A stretch of 64,000 nucleotides of DNA from Sinosporangium siamense. Its GTDB lineage: Bacteria > Actinomycetota > Actinomycetes > Streptosporangiales > Streptosporangiaceae. The stretch is taken from NCBI RefSeq assembly GCF_016863435.1, contig NZ_BOOW01000042.1, forward strand, positions 86,452 through 150,451, in the 5' to 3' direction. A program made the translations under genes and the position numbers. Positions 33,784-42,507 of this stretch are shown piece after piece (position 1 is the stretch's first letter; each line of letters starts with the position of its first letter). Under the pieces are notes generated by a model. The model worked only from the letters and a program-made list of their open reading frames with translations, ran no database searches and was not told where the DNA came from.

Positions 33784-35021
33784 GGCAACTCCAGGCGCAG
33801 GGTCGTGGGCCCGCCGGGCGGGCTGGTCAAGGTGATGGTGCCGGCCAGGGCGTCGACCCGGTCGGCCAGTCCGGTCAGGCCCGTGCCGCGCGCCGGATCC
33901 GCGCCGCCCTTGCCATTGTCGTCTACGACGACGGTCAGGATGCCGGCGCCGGCCGAGCCGGTCACCGTGATCTCGGTGGCGGCGGCGTGCCGGGCCGCGT
34001 TGGTCAGGGCCTCGGCGACGACGAAGTACGCCGTGGACTCCACGGGCGCCGGTAATCGTTCCGGCACCTCCATCGCCACGGTCACCGGCACGGCCAGGCC
34101 CGCCGCGAGGTCGGCGACGGCGGCGCGGAGGCCCAGGTCGGTCAGCACCCGGGGGTGGATGCCGTGGACCAGCTCGCGCAGCTCGGAGAGCGCGGCCTTG
34201 GCCTCCCCGGCCGCCTGCGCGAGCAGAGGGCGGGCGGCCTCGGGGTCGTGGTCGAGTTCGAGCTGGGCCGTGACAAGCGTCATGCCGAGCCGGAGGAGCC
34301 GCTGCTGGGCGCCGTCGTGCAGGTCGCGCTCGATGCGGCGGCGCTCCGACTCGAAGGCGTCGATGAGGCGGGCGCGGGAACTGGTCAGCGAGCGGACGCG
34401 GGCCTCGTCGCCGGGGGAGAGCAGGAGTCGGGCGAGCGCGCCGTGGGCCAGCGCGGCGAGGGCCGTCGCGTAGGAGAGGAGTACGGCGGTGCCGAGCACG
34501 GCCAGTGCGGCCCCGCCGACCAGCGCGAACACCTGGCCGTCTGCGGCGGCGGTCCCCATCGCGGGTGTGGCGGGCGCCGGGCCGCCGGGTTGCGAGGTGG
34601 CGAGGTTGGCGACGCCGCTCAGGTAGACCAGCGTGGGGGCAGAGCCGAGCAGCAGTGCCACGACGTTCACGGCCAGCAGCATGCTGCCGTGCAGCACCAG
34701 GTAGGCCAGCTCGCGCCAGGTGGCCGCGTCGGTGTGCCGAGCCCTCAGCCGGGCGGCGAACCCGGCACGGTCCAGGACGCGGTGCGGGCCGGGCAGCGCG
34801 GGGAGGCCGAGGAGCGCGACGCGCCGCCGCTCGGCTGCCGCGAGCGGGGACGTCAGCAGCGGCGTGAGCACATACGCGCCCGCCACCAGCGCCACCGGAA
34901 CCCACGCCAGGGCCAGCAGGCCGCTGACCACGCCGGTGAGCACGTAGGCGGCGGTGCGCAGCGGCCAGGGGGACGCGACAAAGCGCAGGGGAGCCCCACG
35001 CAGAGCCTCTGACAATTCCAT
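33771..35021 (-). CDS. NarL-type sensor histidine kinase
   Basis: The 416-residue protein has an N-terminal membrane region of several helices (about residues 20-70 and 110-200). A HisKA_3 dimerisation domain follows with the phospho-His in ERRRIERDLHDGAQQRLLRL. The ATPase domain has an N-box VVAEALTNAARHA and G motifs VDDNGKGG and GTGLTGLADRV. It probably senses a membrane or envelope signal and phosphorylates the coupled regulator. Start ATG 35021; the region to the divergent peptidase is 120 bp. Confidence 0.88.
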   Translation of the reverse strand: MELSEALRGAPLRFVASPWPLRTAAYVLTGVVSGLLALAWVPVALVAGAYVLTPLLTSPLAAAERRRVALLGLPALPGPHRVLDRAGFAARLRARHTDAATWRELAYLVLHGSMLLAVNVVALLLGSAPTLVYLSGVANLATSQPGGPAPATPAMGTAAADGQVFALVGGAALAVLGTAVLLSYATALAALAHGALARLLLSPGDEARVRSLTSSRARLIDAFESERRRIERDLHDGAQQRLLRLGMTLVTAQLELDHDPEAARPLLAQAAGEAKAALSELRELVHGIHPRVLTDLGLRAAVADLAAGLAVPVTVAMEVPERLPAPVESTAYFVVAEALTNAARHAAATEITVTGSAGAGILTVVVDDNGKGGADPARGTGLTGLADRVDALAGTITLTSPPGGPTTLRLELPCSA

Positions 35022-35141
35022 GGCGGCCACTGTACGAGGTAGGGCCTGCCCACCCCCGGAACTGGATGTGGAGACTCCTGTGCCCGCCCGCCGCACCGCC
35101 TTGGATGGGCCTTCGGCAAGTTGCGAAGGAGGAGTTTCATA

Positions 35142-36602
35142 ATGGGATTCGCCTACAAGCTGGGTGCGGTGCTCGCGGGCACTGTGCTCGCATTCCCGGG
35201 CGGCACGGCGCTTCCGCGTCACGGCGCGGCGGCGGCGCCGGAGATCGCGTGGGCGCCGTGTGCGGACAACCGGGCCGTCGAATGCGGTGAGCTGCAGGTC
35301 CCGGTCGATTGGGGACGGCCGGGCGGGGCGAGGTTCGGCCTGGCGGTGGCCAGGCTCAAGGCAGCGGAGCCGGGGCGGCGCATCGGCGTCCTGGCGGTGA
35401 ACTTCGGCGGCGGGCCGGGCACCGATTTCGTCCAGGGCGCGGCGAGCACGTACTTCAGCAAAGAGATCCTGGCGAGATTCGACATCGTGAGTTTCGACCC
35501 GCGCGGCATGGGACGCAGCTCCCCGGTGCGGTGCTCGGCCGACATCGTCCGGCGCGAGCCCCTGCCCACACCCCGTGACCAGGCCGAGTTCGACCGGTTC
35601 CGGGCGTACACCGCCGAGCTGGCCGCAGACTGCCGGCGCCGCACAGGACCGGTGGCCGATCACCTCGACTCGGTCAGCGGCGCCCGGGACCTCGACGCCG
35701 TACGCGCCGCGCTCGGCGAGAGCACGATCAGCTACCACGGCGTGTCCGCGGGAACACTGCCCGGGCAGCATTACGCGGAGCTGTTCGGGCGCAATCTCCG
35801 GGCCATGTCGCTGGACAGCGTCGTCGACCACAGCATGCCCACCGGCCGCTTCCTGAAGAGCCAGGCGGCCAACGCCGAGGACGCGTTTGTGGCCTTCGCC
35901 CGCTGGTGCGCCCGCGACCGGGCATGTGCGCTGCACGGCAGGGACGTCCCGCAGATCTGGGACGGGCTCATGGTTCGGGCGGACCGGGGCACGCTACGCG
36001 ACCCCGCCATGGCCGGCCGCGTGCTGAGCGCGTACGACCTGGCCACGGAGGCGCATCTGGGCGGCCTTATGGGGCCGGATTACTCCTGGCTGGCCAAGCG
36101 GATGGCCTCGTTGGAGTCGGGGAAGCCGGGACCCCGTGGCATCGTACGCGGCGGGCCACCCCCGGAGATGCGGGAGATCGAGCATCCGGCGGTCGCCGGC
36201 TGCCAGGATTGGCGGCTGACGATCTCCGACCACCGGCGGTTCGCCGCCCTCGCCGCGAAGATGCGCCGGGTCGCGCCCCACATGCGCACCCAGCCCGACA
36301 CCCAGGCGTTCGCCCTGACCTGTGCCCTCTGGCCGGTCGAGCCGCGCAACCCCCAGCACCGGCTGAAGGTGCCGGCGGGCACTCCCCCGATCCTGCTGGT
36401 CAACGCGCGTCACGACCCGGCGACAGGGCACACCCGGGCGGTGAGGGTCCTCCGGCAGCTCGGCCAGGGCGCGGCGCTGGTGACCTACGAGGGCGCGGGC
36501 CACGGCGCCTACGAGCGCACGGCCTGCACCCGGCGGGCGGTCGACGACTACCTGCTGCACCTGCGCGTCCCCGCCGGGGACGGCCTCACGTGTGAGCGCT
36601 GA
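35142..36602 (+). CDS. Secreted TAP-type peptidase / alpha-beta hydrolase
   Basis: The 486-residue protein begins with a signal peptide (GFAYKLGAVLAGTVLAFPGG). It shows the S33 tripeptidyl-aminopeptidase layout: AVNFGGGPGTDFVQG (oxyanion), DPRGMGRSS, nucleophile elbow YHGVSAGTLPGQHY (Ser), a C-terminal NARHDPATGHTRA (Asp), and GAGHGAYERTACTRRAVDDY (His). It should remove short N-terminal peptides or act as a lipase/esterase outside the cell. AAGGAGGAG about nine bases before ATG 35142 sets the start, not the earlier in-frame ATG. It is divergent from the two-component system. Confidence 0.87.
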   Translation: MGFAYKLGAVLAGTVLAFPGGTALPRHGAAAAPEIAWAPCADNRAVECGELQVPVDWGRPGGARFGLAVARLKAAEPGRRIGVLAVNFGGGPGTDFVQGAASTYFSKEILARFDIVSFDPRGMGRSSPVRCSADIVRREPLPTPRDQAEFDRFRAYTAELAADCRRRTGPVADHLDSVSGARDLDAVRAALGESTISYHGVSAGTLPGQHYAELFGRNLRAMSLDSVVDHSMPTGRFLKSQAANAEDAFVAFARWCARDRACALHGRDVPQIWDGLMVRADRGTLRDPAMAGRVLSAYDLATEAHLGGLMGPDYSWLAKRMASLESGKPGPRGIVRGGPPPEMREIEHPAVAGCQDWRLTISDHRRFAALAAKMRRVAPHMRTQPDTQAFALTCALWPVEPRNPQHRLKVPAGTPPILLVNARHDPATGHTRAVRVLRQLGQGAALVTYEGAGHGAYERTACTRRAVDDYLLHLRVPAGDGLTCER

Positions 36603-37015
36603 GCTGCGCCTTTCACCGCCGCCGCCTTGTTCGTGCGCCTGCCTGTGACAGTGCACGTCTGCTGCGCCGGGTTCGAGCGCGGCCCTGCTGTCGCCTCCAC
36701 CCCGCCGCCGGCCAGCAGTTTCCCGCACGGGCCGGGCGAGAGGGCGATACCCGCGGCCCGCCGGTGGGCCGCCGTGGCGCTGTACCCCGACGAGCTGGGC
36801 TGGTTGTGTGAGGCCCTAGCCCCTCAACGCCGCCGCCGACGATCGCGACAAGGACGACGACGGGTTGGAGCCGCTCGACTGATCTCGCGATCGCGGTGGG
36901 CGTGCTGGATGGGGTGAGGTTTGCTGCTCGCCGTTGCTTCGAGAGTGCTGGGCCGACTGGGGGCTTTCTGGGGGCCGCATCGCGTGCGCGCCCAACAGTC
37001 GGTCTTCGGCGGTCG
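36603..37015. other. Intergenic stretch without a recognised gene
   Basis: Frames open on both strands here are short and Arg-rich, as expected by chance at this GC content. No motif, hairpin or repeat stands out. The stretch separates convergent genes. Confidence 0.5.
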
Positions 37016-37447
37016 TCAGGTGGCGAAGACTTGGGCGTCGTCGGCGAAGGCCTTGAACTCCAGGGCGTTGCCTGCGGGATCGAGGAGGAACATCGTCCAC
37101 TGCTCACCGGTCTGCCCTTCGAAGCGTACGCAGGGCTCGATGACGAACGACCTGCCTGCTGTGCGCAGCCGGTCGGCCAGTTCGTGGAACTCGGGGATGG
37201 GCAGGATCAGGCCGAAGTGCGGGATGGGGACGTCGTGGCGGTCGACCGGGTTGTGGATGCGTTGCGGGCGGCCCGGTGCGAGGTGGGTGACGAATTGGTG
37301 GCCGTAAAGGGTCCAGTCCACCCAGGTCTCCGCGCTGCGGCCCTGCGTCAGGCCGAGGACCTCGCCGTAGAAGTGCCGGGCGGCTGCCAGGTCGTCGACA
37401 GGCATGGCCAGATGGAACCGCGGGATCGGTGAGTCGGGAACGGTCAT
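37016..37447 (-). CDS. VOC-family (glyoxalase-like) protein
   Basis: The 143-residue protein shows two beta-alpha-beta-beta-beta modules: RFHLAMPVDDLAAARHFYGE, then VPIPHFGLILPIPEFHELAD and FLLDPAGNALEFKAF. The metal ligand positions fit His12-like (FHLAM), a central His (PHFGLIL) and a Glu (ALEFKAF). It is a dioxygenase, isomerase or resistance-type VOC protein; the substrate is not evident. The sequence GGAAGGA upstream supports ATG 37447. Confidence 0.85.
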   Translation of the reverse strand: MTVPDSPIPRFHLAMPVDDLAAARHFYGEVLGLTQGRSAETWVDWTLYGHQFVTHLAPGRPQRIHNPVDRHDVPIPHFGLILPIPEFHELADRLRTAGRSFVIEPCVRFEGQTGEQWTMFLLDPAGNALEFKAFADDAQVFAT

Positions 37448-37479
37448 GGGGAATGTCCTTCCTTCTGTTCCTATTGACT

Positions 37480-37644
37480 CGGATCAACCTCAGCACGGAG
37501 GGATACCTCGGCTGCATCCCGCGCGAGCACCGCGAACTGGTCGCCGCCTTGCGCTCACGCGAGGCGGCGACCGCCCTCGAACTCTTCGCCGCCCATCGCC
37601 GCCACGCCGTCGACGTGCTCACTGGATCGACCGACCCGAGCTGA
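37480..37644 (+). pseudogene. GntR-family FCD-domain C-terminal fragment
   Basis: The last 50 codons read GCIPREHRELVAALRSREAA, then TALELFAAHRRHAVDVL. The H-x-x-L-x-x-AL-x-x-x-x-A helix followed by a H-R-R-H-A helix is the end of the FCD effector domain in GntR regulators. The winged helix is missing and the frame has no start of its own. The downstream 220 bp to the ferredoxin gene show nothing further. Confidence 0.6.
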
Positions 37645-37864
37645 ACAACGGCCAGGCGCGCGCTCGCACTCTGGGCGGTGACGGACCTGCTGCCGGAAGC
37701 AGCCGGCTCTCGGCGGCGGGGCGAGCTCGATCAGGCAGGAGTTCGGCCAGATCAGGCCGCCCTGGTCGCGGCGCACCGGTCGGACGTCGATGGCCCGCTG
37801 GGACCCGCCCGTTGTCCGAGATCAACTACTTGGCGGTTGGTGTCACGTTTTCTTACCAACACCC

Positions 37865-38062
37865 CTACTCCTGCAGGATGGAGAGGGCTCGGGATGGGCA
37901 CAGGGTGACGGCGTGGTGTGCCTGTCTGGCGCTCTGGTCGTCGGGGTGATCGGTCAGCAGGGCCACGATGCCGTCGTCGTCTTGGGCGAAGACGGCAGGT
38001 TCGGTCAGGACGCATTGGCCGGAGCCGACGCAGAGGTCGCTGTCGGCTTTGATGCGCATCAT
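37865..38062 (-). CDS. 3Fe-4S ferredoxin for cytochrome P450
   Basis: The 65-residue protein opens MMRIKADSDLCVGSGQCVLT with Cys-x5-Cys and ends VTLCPSRALS, giving three cysteines for a 3Fe-4S cluster as in actinomycete P450 partners (Fdx-1/SoyB type). It would pass electrons from a ferredoxin reductase to the P450 encoded 25 bp upstream. GGGGAG precedes ATG 38062 by six bases. Confidence 0.9.
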   Translation of the reverse strand: MMRIKADSDLCVGSGQCVLTEPAVFAQDDDGIVALLTDHPDDQSARQAHHAVTLCPSRALSILQE

Positions 38063-38087
38063 GCCCTGCTCCCCAGATATGCCCTGC

Positions 38088-39311
38088 TCACCAGGTGACC
38101 GGGAGTTCGTGGACGCCGTAGACGACGGAGTCGGTCTTGAACGGCAGGTCCCCGGCCGGTGCGGCGAGCCGCAGGGTGGGGACGCGGCGGAACAGCGTGT
38201 CGAAGACGATCTGCAGTTCCATCCGGGCCAGGTTCTGGCCGAGGCACTGGTGCGGGCCGAAGCCGAAGGCGATGTGGTGGCGGGCCCCGCGCTCGACATC
38301 CAGTTCGGCCGGGTCCTTGAATGCCGCAGGGTCCCAGTTGGCCGACAGGGTCGAGACGATGACGCCCTCGCCGGCCTTGATGCTCACTCCGCCGATCTTC
38401 ACGTCTTCGGTGGCCAGCCGGGTGGTGACTCCGTCGGCGATGGTGAAGTAGCGCAGCAGTTCCTCCACGGCCATGGGCGTCCTGCCCGGGTCGGCTTTGA
38501 CCACGGCCAGTTGCTCCGGATGGGAGAGCAACCCGAGCACACCGAGCGAGATCATGTTCGCTGTGGTCTCGTGTCCGGCGGTCAGCAGCAGGAAGGCCAG
38601 GCCCACCATGCCCGCGTGGTCGAGGGTGCCCTGCCGGCGTTGCCGGGCGATCTGTCGGCTGAGCAGGTCGTCGCCGGGGTCTGACTCTTTGCGGGTGACG
38701 AGGTCGTCGATGTAGGCGCGCAGTTCGGCGAAGGCTCGCAGGCGGTCTTCCGATGAGGTCCGGCGCAGCATCATGGTGGAGCGGCTTTGGAAGAAGTCGT
38801 GGTCGGTGTAGGGGACGCCGAGCAGTTCGCAGATCACCAGGGAGGGCACCGGCAGGGACAGCGCCTGCACCAGGTCGACCGGCCGCCGGTCGGCGGCGAG
38901 CATGTCGTCGATGAAGTGGTCGACGATGTCCTGGATCCTCGGGCGCAGCGCGGCCAGCCGCTTCACGGTGAACTCGCCGATCACCGGGCGGCGGGCCGCG
39001 GAGTGTTCGGCGCCGTCCATGCCGAGCATTAACGGCGGCTGGCTGCGGATCTGCCGCAGGGTCGCCGCATCAAGCATGAAGAGTGGGAAGCCGTCCTTGC
39101 GCTTGTCGGAGGAGAAGCGGGGGTCGACGAGGACGGCACGGCCTTCCTCATGCCCGGACACCCACCATGCCTCGCCACCGCTGGTCAGGTGAATCTTGTT
39201 GATCGGCGCCTGCTCGCGCAGCCGTTCGTAGGCGCTGGGCGGGGCGAACGGGCAGCCGCGCTCGACCGGCAGCTTTAGGCCGGTGAGTTCGAGGGCAACG
39301 CTCTCCGTCAT
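38088..39311 (-). CDS. Cytochrome P450, CYP105-like
   Basis: The 407-residue heme monooxygenase has an I-helix oxygen motif LLLTAGHETTANMISLG, the ExxR motif EELLRYF, and the heme loop FGFGPHQCLGQNLARMEL with the axial Cys near 354. The sequence pattern (VDPRFSSDKRKDGFP, NWDPAAFKDPAELD) is that of CYP105. CYP105 enzymes hydroxylate drugs, fatty acids or macrolides in secondary metabolism; the substrate is unknown. The ferredoxin gene follows after 25 bp. An ECF41 sigma gene lies 106 bp upstream on the same strand and could form one transcript. GGGAGG precedes ATG 39311. Confidence 0.93.
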   Translation of the reverse strand: MTESVALELTGLKLPVERGCPFAPPSAYERLREQAPINKIHLTSGGEAWWVSGHEEGRAVLVDPRFSSDKRKDGFPLFMLDAATLRQIRSQPPLMLGMDGAEHSAARRPVIGEFTVKRLAALRPRIQDIVDHFIDDMLAADRRPVDLVQALSLPVPSLVICELLGVPYTDHDFFQSRSTMMLRRTSSEDRLRAFAELRAYIDDLVTRKESDPGDDLLSRQIARQRRQGTLDHAGMVGLAFLLLTAGHETTANMISLGVLGLLSHPEQLAVVKADPGRTPMAVEELLRYFTIADGVTTRLATEDVKIGGVSIKAGEGVIVSTLSANWDPAAFKDPAELDVERGARHHIAFGFGPHQCLGQNLARMELQIVFDTLFRRVPTLRLAAPAGDLPFKTDSVVYGVHELPVTW

Positions 39312-39417
39312 GAAGGACCTCCCGGTAATCGATCTGGTGGAGTTTGTTGTGCTTGTGGCGGCCTCGGCTGACGGGTTGTCCAGCGCTAGCTGGGCCGCCG
39401 TCTGGTCCAGGCCGTGT

Positions 39418-40368
39418 TCATCGCAGGGTGAGCGGGGTCTCGGATGCGATGCGGGTCAGCTTCTGCGGGTTGCGGACGTAGTAGAGGCCGGTGATGCGGG
39501 AGTCCTCGACCCGGACAGCCAGGACGCCGTCGATCTCACCGTCCAAGCGGAGGAGGAGTGCCGGGTTGCCGTTGACCACGGTGGGCTCGCCGGTGAGCGT
39601 GACCTGGGCCTTGCCGAGGCCACTGACGATCATGCGGGCCACCTTGCGGGCGCCGGTGATCGGCTGCGGCGCGGCCTGTTTTACGCCGCCGCCGTCGCTC
39701 ACCAGAACGACCTCAGGGGCGAGCACGTCAAGCAGGCCTTGCAGGTCCCTGGTTTCCAGCGCGCGCTGGAACGACTCCAGAGCCAGCCGGGCCTGGCTCG
39801 GGGAGACCACCTCGCGAGGCCGGCGGGCGTCGACGTGCCGGCGGGCCCGGTGCGCGATCTGTCGGACGGCTGCCGGGGTCTTGCCGACGGCGGCCGCGAT
39901 CTCCCCATAGCCGATGTCGAAGACTTCGCGCAGCACGAAGACGGCACGCTCGGTCGGCGACAGCGTCTCCAGGACGAGCATGAGCGCCATCGACACGCTC
40001 ACGGCGAGTTCGGCGTCCTCGGCCACGTCCGGCGCGGTGAGCAGCGGCTCGGGCAGCCAGGAACCGACATACACCTCCCTGCGGCGCTTCATGGTGCGCA
40101 GCCGGTCCAGCGAGCGCCGGGTGGCTATCCGCACCAGGTAGGCGCGCTGGTCGTGCACCTGCTCCACGTCGACCTTGACCCACCGCAACCAGGTTTCCTG
40201 CAAGATGTCCTCGGCGTCGGCCGCCGATCCGAGCATCTCGTAGGCGACGGTGAACAGCAGGTTGCGGTGAGCGAGGAATGTCTCGGTCGCCTCGGTGGCG
40301 CAGTCCGTCAGGCCACCTCCGGCCATCGGCTCGGCTGCGCCCGCCTTTGCTTCCCCGCGCTCGTTCAT
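39418..40368 (-). CDS. ECF41-type sigma factor (SigJ-like)
   Basis: The 316-residue protein has region 2 (TVAYEMLGSAADAEDILQET, then LVRIATRRSLDRLRTMKRRR), region 4 (LSPTERAVFVLREVFDIGYG, then VRQIAHRARRHVDARRP) and a SnoaL-like C-terminal domain. The three ECF41 marks are present: WLPEP after region 2, DGGGV (usual form DGGGK) and NPQKL (usual NPDKL) near the C-terminus. In this group the C-terminal domain, not a separate anti-sigma, controls activity. GGAG six bases upstream supports ATG 40368. A matching ECF41 promoter at 40414-40440 suggests autoregulation. Neighbours are a P450 system and a divergent SDR. Confidence 0.92.
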   Translation of the reverse strand: MNERGEAKAGAAEPMAGGGLTDCATEATETFLAHRNLLFTVAYEMLGSAADAEDILQETWLRWVKVDVEQVHDQRAYLVRIATRRSLDRLRTMKRRREVYVGSWLPEPLLTAPDVAEDAELAVSVSMALMLVLETLSPTERAVFVLREVFDIGYGEIAAAVGKTPAAVRQIAHRARRHVDARRPREVVSPSQARLALESFQRALETRDLQGLLDVLAPEVVLVSDGGGVKQAAPQPITGARKVARMIVSGLGKAQVTLTGEPTVVNGNPALLLRLDGEIDGVLAVRVEDSRITGLYYVRNPQKLTRIASETPLTLR

Positions 40369-40413
40369 GGCCGGCTCCTGCCTGTTCACCCGCAACGCCT
40401 CCTCCACGCATAA

Positions 40414-40440
40414 GACGCCGCCCCCCACCGCTGTGTGACA
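40414..40440 (-). promoter_or_regulatory. ECF41-type promoter for the sigma gene
   Basis: On the minus strand TGTCACA (40440-40434) is followed by exactly 16 bases and CGTC (40417-40414). This equals the published ECF41 consensus of TGTCACA, 16-bp spacer, CGTC. It lies 46 bp upstream of the ECF41 start codon, so the sigma factor should drive its own transcription. Confidence 0.85.
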
Positions 40441-40623
40441 CCCATGTCAGTGGCGTACATCACAAGGCCGCGCTGTCACAAAGCCCGGGGGGCCGGCGCC
40501 TCATGGGCGTCAGGAACGATCCGCCCGGCACGTCAGCGTGGGGACCGCCGCGCGACCGCCATCGCAGGTTCGCCTGGCGGTGAGACGCCTGCCCCTGTCG
40601 TGCTGCGCAGGGGTCCGATTTCT

Positions 40624-40643
40624 CCCCCGCCTGCAGGCGGGGG
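40624..40643. repeat. 20-bp perfect palindrome before the SDR start
   Basis: CCCCCGCCTGCAGGCGGGGG reads the same on both strands. It ends eight bases before GGAGG, the ribosome site of the SDR gene. It could act as a transcript hairpin in the leader, as an operator, or be the end of an IS605-type element; compare the hairpin at 42355. Confidence 0.8.
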
Positions 40644-40661
40644 TCTCCCCGGAGGTATCTG

Positions 40662-41513
40662 ATGAGCAAGGTCTGGTTCGTCACCGGTTCGTCTCGCGGC
40701 CTGGGCCGCAACTTCGTCGAGGCCGCCCTGTCGCGCGGCGACAAGGTGGCCGCGACCGCCCGGAGCACCGCAAGCCTTGACGAGCTGGTCGCCGCCTACG
40801 GGGAGGCGGTGCTTCCGCTGGAGCTGGAGGTGACCCGCAAGTCCGCCGTCTTCGAGACTGTGAAGCGGGCCAGGGAGCACTTCGGCCGTCTCGACGTCAT
40901 CGTGAACAACGCCGGCTACGCCCAGGTCGGCGCGGTCGAGGAGCTGACCGAGCAGGACCTGCGCGATCAGCTGGAGACCAACCTGTTCGGCGCGGTGTGG
41001 GTGATCCAGGCCGCGCTGCCCTACCTGCGTGAGCAGGGCGCAGGGCACATCATCCAGCTGTCCTCGGCGGCCGGGCTCGTCGCGATGCCGCTCAGCGGCG
41101 CATACAGCGCCTCCAAGTGGGCCCTTGAAGCCCTGAACGAATCCCTCTCCCACGAGGTCGCCGGCTTCGGCGTCAAGGTGACCGTGATCGAGCCCGGCGG
41201 ATTCGCCACCCGGTCCGGCAAGAACCCCGATCCCCTCAACAACGGCTACCTGGCCGAGCCCAACCCGATCTACGACGGCCTTCGCCGGCGCATCGCCGCG
41301 TTCGTGGGAAAGCAGCCCGCCGGCGACCCGGCCGCCGCGGCCCAGGCACTCCTCAAGATCGTCGACCTCGAGAACCCGCCTCTGCGAGTGCTCTTCGGGC
41401 AGGGCTTTTACCCGATGCTCCAGCAGGCCTACGCCGAGCGGCTCAAGACCTGGGCCGACTGGCAGGACCTTTCGGCGCAGGCTCACGGCGACCTCGATCA
41501 AGAGAGTCGGTGA
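40662..41513 (+). CDS. Short-chain dehydrogenase/reductase
   Basis: The 283-residue protein has the classical SDR layout: cofactor motif VTGSSRGLGRNF (residues 7-18), VNNAGYAQVG near 85, SSAAG near 138 and catalytic YSASK near 152-156. It reduces or oxidises a carbonyl with NAD(P)H, possibly as an aldehyde/ketone reductase. It is divergent from the ECF41 sigma gene; oxidoreductases are frequent ECF41 targets, but I find only a -35-like TGTCACA (40474-40480) without CGTC at the right distance. GGAGG is six bases before ATG 40662. Confidence 0.9.
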   Translation: MSKVWFVTGSSRGLGRNFVEAALSRGDKVAATARSTASLDELVAAYGEAVLPLELEVTRKSAVFETVKRAREHFGRLDVIVNNAGYAQVGAVEELTEQDLRDQLETNLFGAVWVIQAALPYLREQGAGHIIQLSSAAGLVAMPLSGAYSASKWALEALNESLSHEVAGFGVKVTVIEPGGFATRSGKNPDPLNNGYLAEPNPIYDGLRRRIAAFVGKQPAGDPAAAAQALLKIVDLENPPLRVLFGQGFYPMLQQAYAERLKTWADWQDLSAQAHGDLDQESR

Positions 41514-41548
41514 CCCAGGAGCGGGAGCAGAACTGAGAGGAGCAACAC

Positions 41549-42324
41549 AAGAAGCACCGCATCGTCGTCCCCGGCGCCGGCTATGCCGGGGCCTGCGTGG
41601 CCGGGAATCTGGCCCGGCGGCTGTCCCCGGCCGACACCGAGATCACCGTGGTCAACGCCGAGCCGGACTTCGTCGAGCGGCTGCGACTGCACCAGCTCGC
41701 GGCAGGCCGGGAGATCGAGGCTCCAAAGCTCGCCGACGTCTTCGCGGGCACGGGGATAGGGCTGTCACCGCCGTCGACCCCCGAGCGCCAAGTCATCGCC
41801 GTGACCGACACCGGCGGCGGCGGCGAACTCGGCTACGACACGCTTGTCTACGCGCTCGGCAGCCGCGGCGACCACTGCGGTGTCCCCGGCGTGGCCGAGC
41901 ACGCCTTCGACATCGCATACCGGCCCTCGGCGCTGCGCCTGCGCGAGCGTCTGGTCAGCCTGAGCAGGCTGGGCGAGAGCGGGAGTGTGCTGGTCGTCGG
42001 CGACGGGTTGACCGGTATCGAGACCGCCACCGAGATCGCCGAGTGCCGGCCCGGCCTGTCGGTGGCGCTGGTCGCCGCGGCGAGCTTGGCGCCCGGCTCT
42101 CCGCTGGAGCCCGCCTCGGGCGGCGGGACGGGATCCTGCAGCCGGTCGGCGAGGAGGCGCGAGCGAAGCCGAAGTATGTGGGCGGCCGCACGGCCGCGCA
42201 CATCAAGAGGGGCATCCTCAAGATCTCGCTGTGGGGCGTCTCGCACCCGACCTTCGGCCTGCCCAAGCGCAGGCACCGCCTGGCCGCCGCGCAGGACGCG
42301 TCCGCTGAGAAGGCGCTCGCGTAG
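41549..42324 (+). pseudogene. NDH-2-like NAD(P)/FAD oxidoreductase, start lost and frameshifted
   Basis: A ribosome site GAGAGGAG (41535-41542) is followed by AAG AAG CAC CGC where a start is expected, then IVVPGAGYAGACVAGNLARR, the FAD-binding N-terminus. A second Rossmann motif VLVVGDGLTGIETATEIAEC follows. Near 42115 the frame breaks; the C-terminus continues in another frame as ILQPVGEEARAKPKYVGGRT, then FGLPKRRHRL. Part of the middle is probably lost as well. A point change of ATG to AAG plus an indel explains the ruin. It follows the SDR by 35 bp and may once have been co-transcribed. Confidence 0.78.
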
Positions 42325-42346
42325 CCGCCCAGGACCTCACGAATGT

Positions 42347-42392
42347 GCTGACATCCTCCCCCTAGTAAACGAGGGGGATTCCCACGGGGGCC
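42347..42392. mobile_element. Solo end of an IS200/IS605-type (TnpB) element
   Basis: GTGCTGACATCCTCCCCCT, then AGTAAACG, AGGGGGATTCCCACGG. The CCCCCT/AGGGGG hairpin with the flanks GACATCCT and GGATTCCCACGG matches, from memory, the right end next to many actinobacterial tnpB genes, which overlaps the 3' end of the omega-RNA. No tnpA or tnpB gene is in the window, so this is a solo end or relic. Confidence 0.55.
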
Positions 42393-42433
42393 GGCAAACC
42401 TCAGCCACGGAAAGCGTCAAGCTTTCACTTATT

Positions 42434-42449
42434 TTATGAAATTTCGTAA
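42434..42449. promoter_or_regulatory. Palindrome upstream of the first GbsR/MarR gene
   Basis: TTATGAAATTTCGTAA pairs over 7 of 8 positions. It lies 58 bp before the regulator start in an AT-rich patch and resembles the exact palindrome at 45535-45553 before the paralogous regulator. It is a probable self-operator. Confidence 0.6.
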
Positions 42450-42507
42450 CTATGGAGACTGTGTAAACTCAATCGCGCCAGGTAGAGGGCGATGCGGAGA
42501 GGCGCGG

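Noticed and set aside
40474..40511. ECF41 promoter facing the SDR gene
   Set aside because: TGTCACA is present, but the next CGTC is 27 bases away rather than 16.
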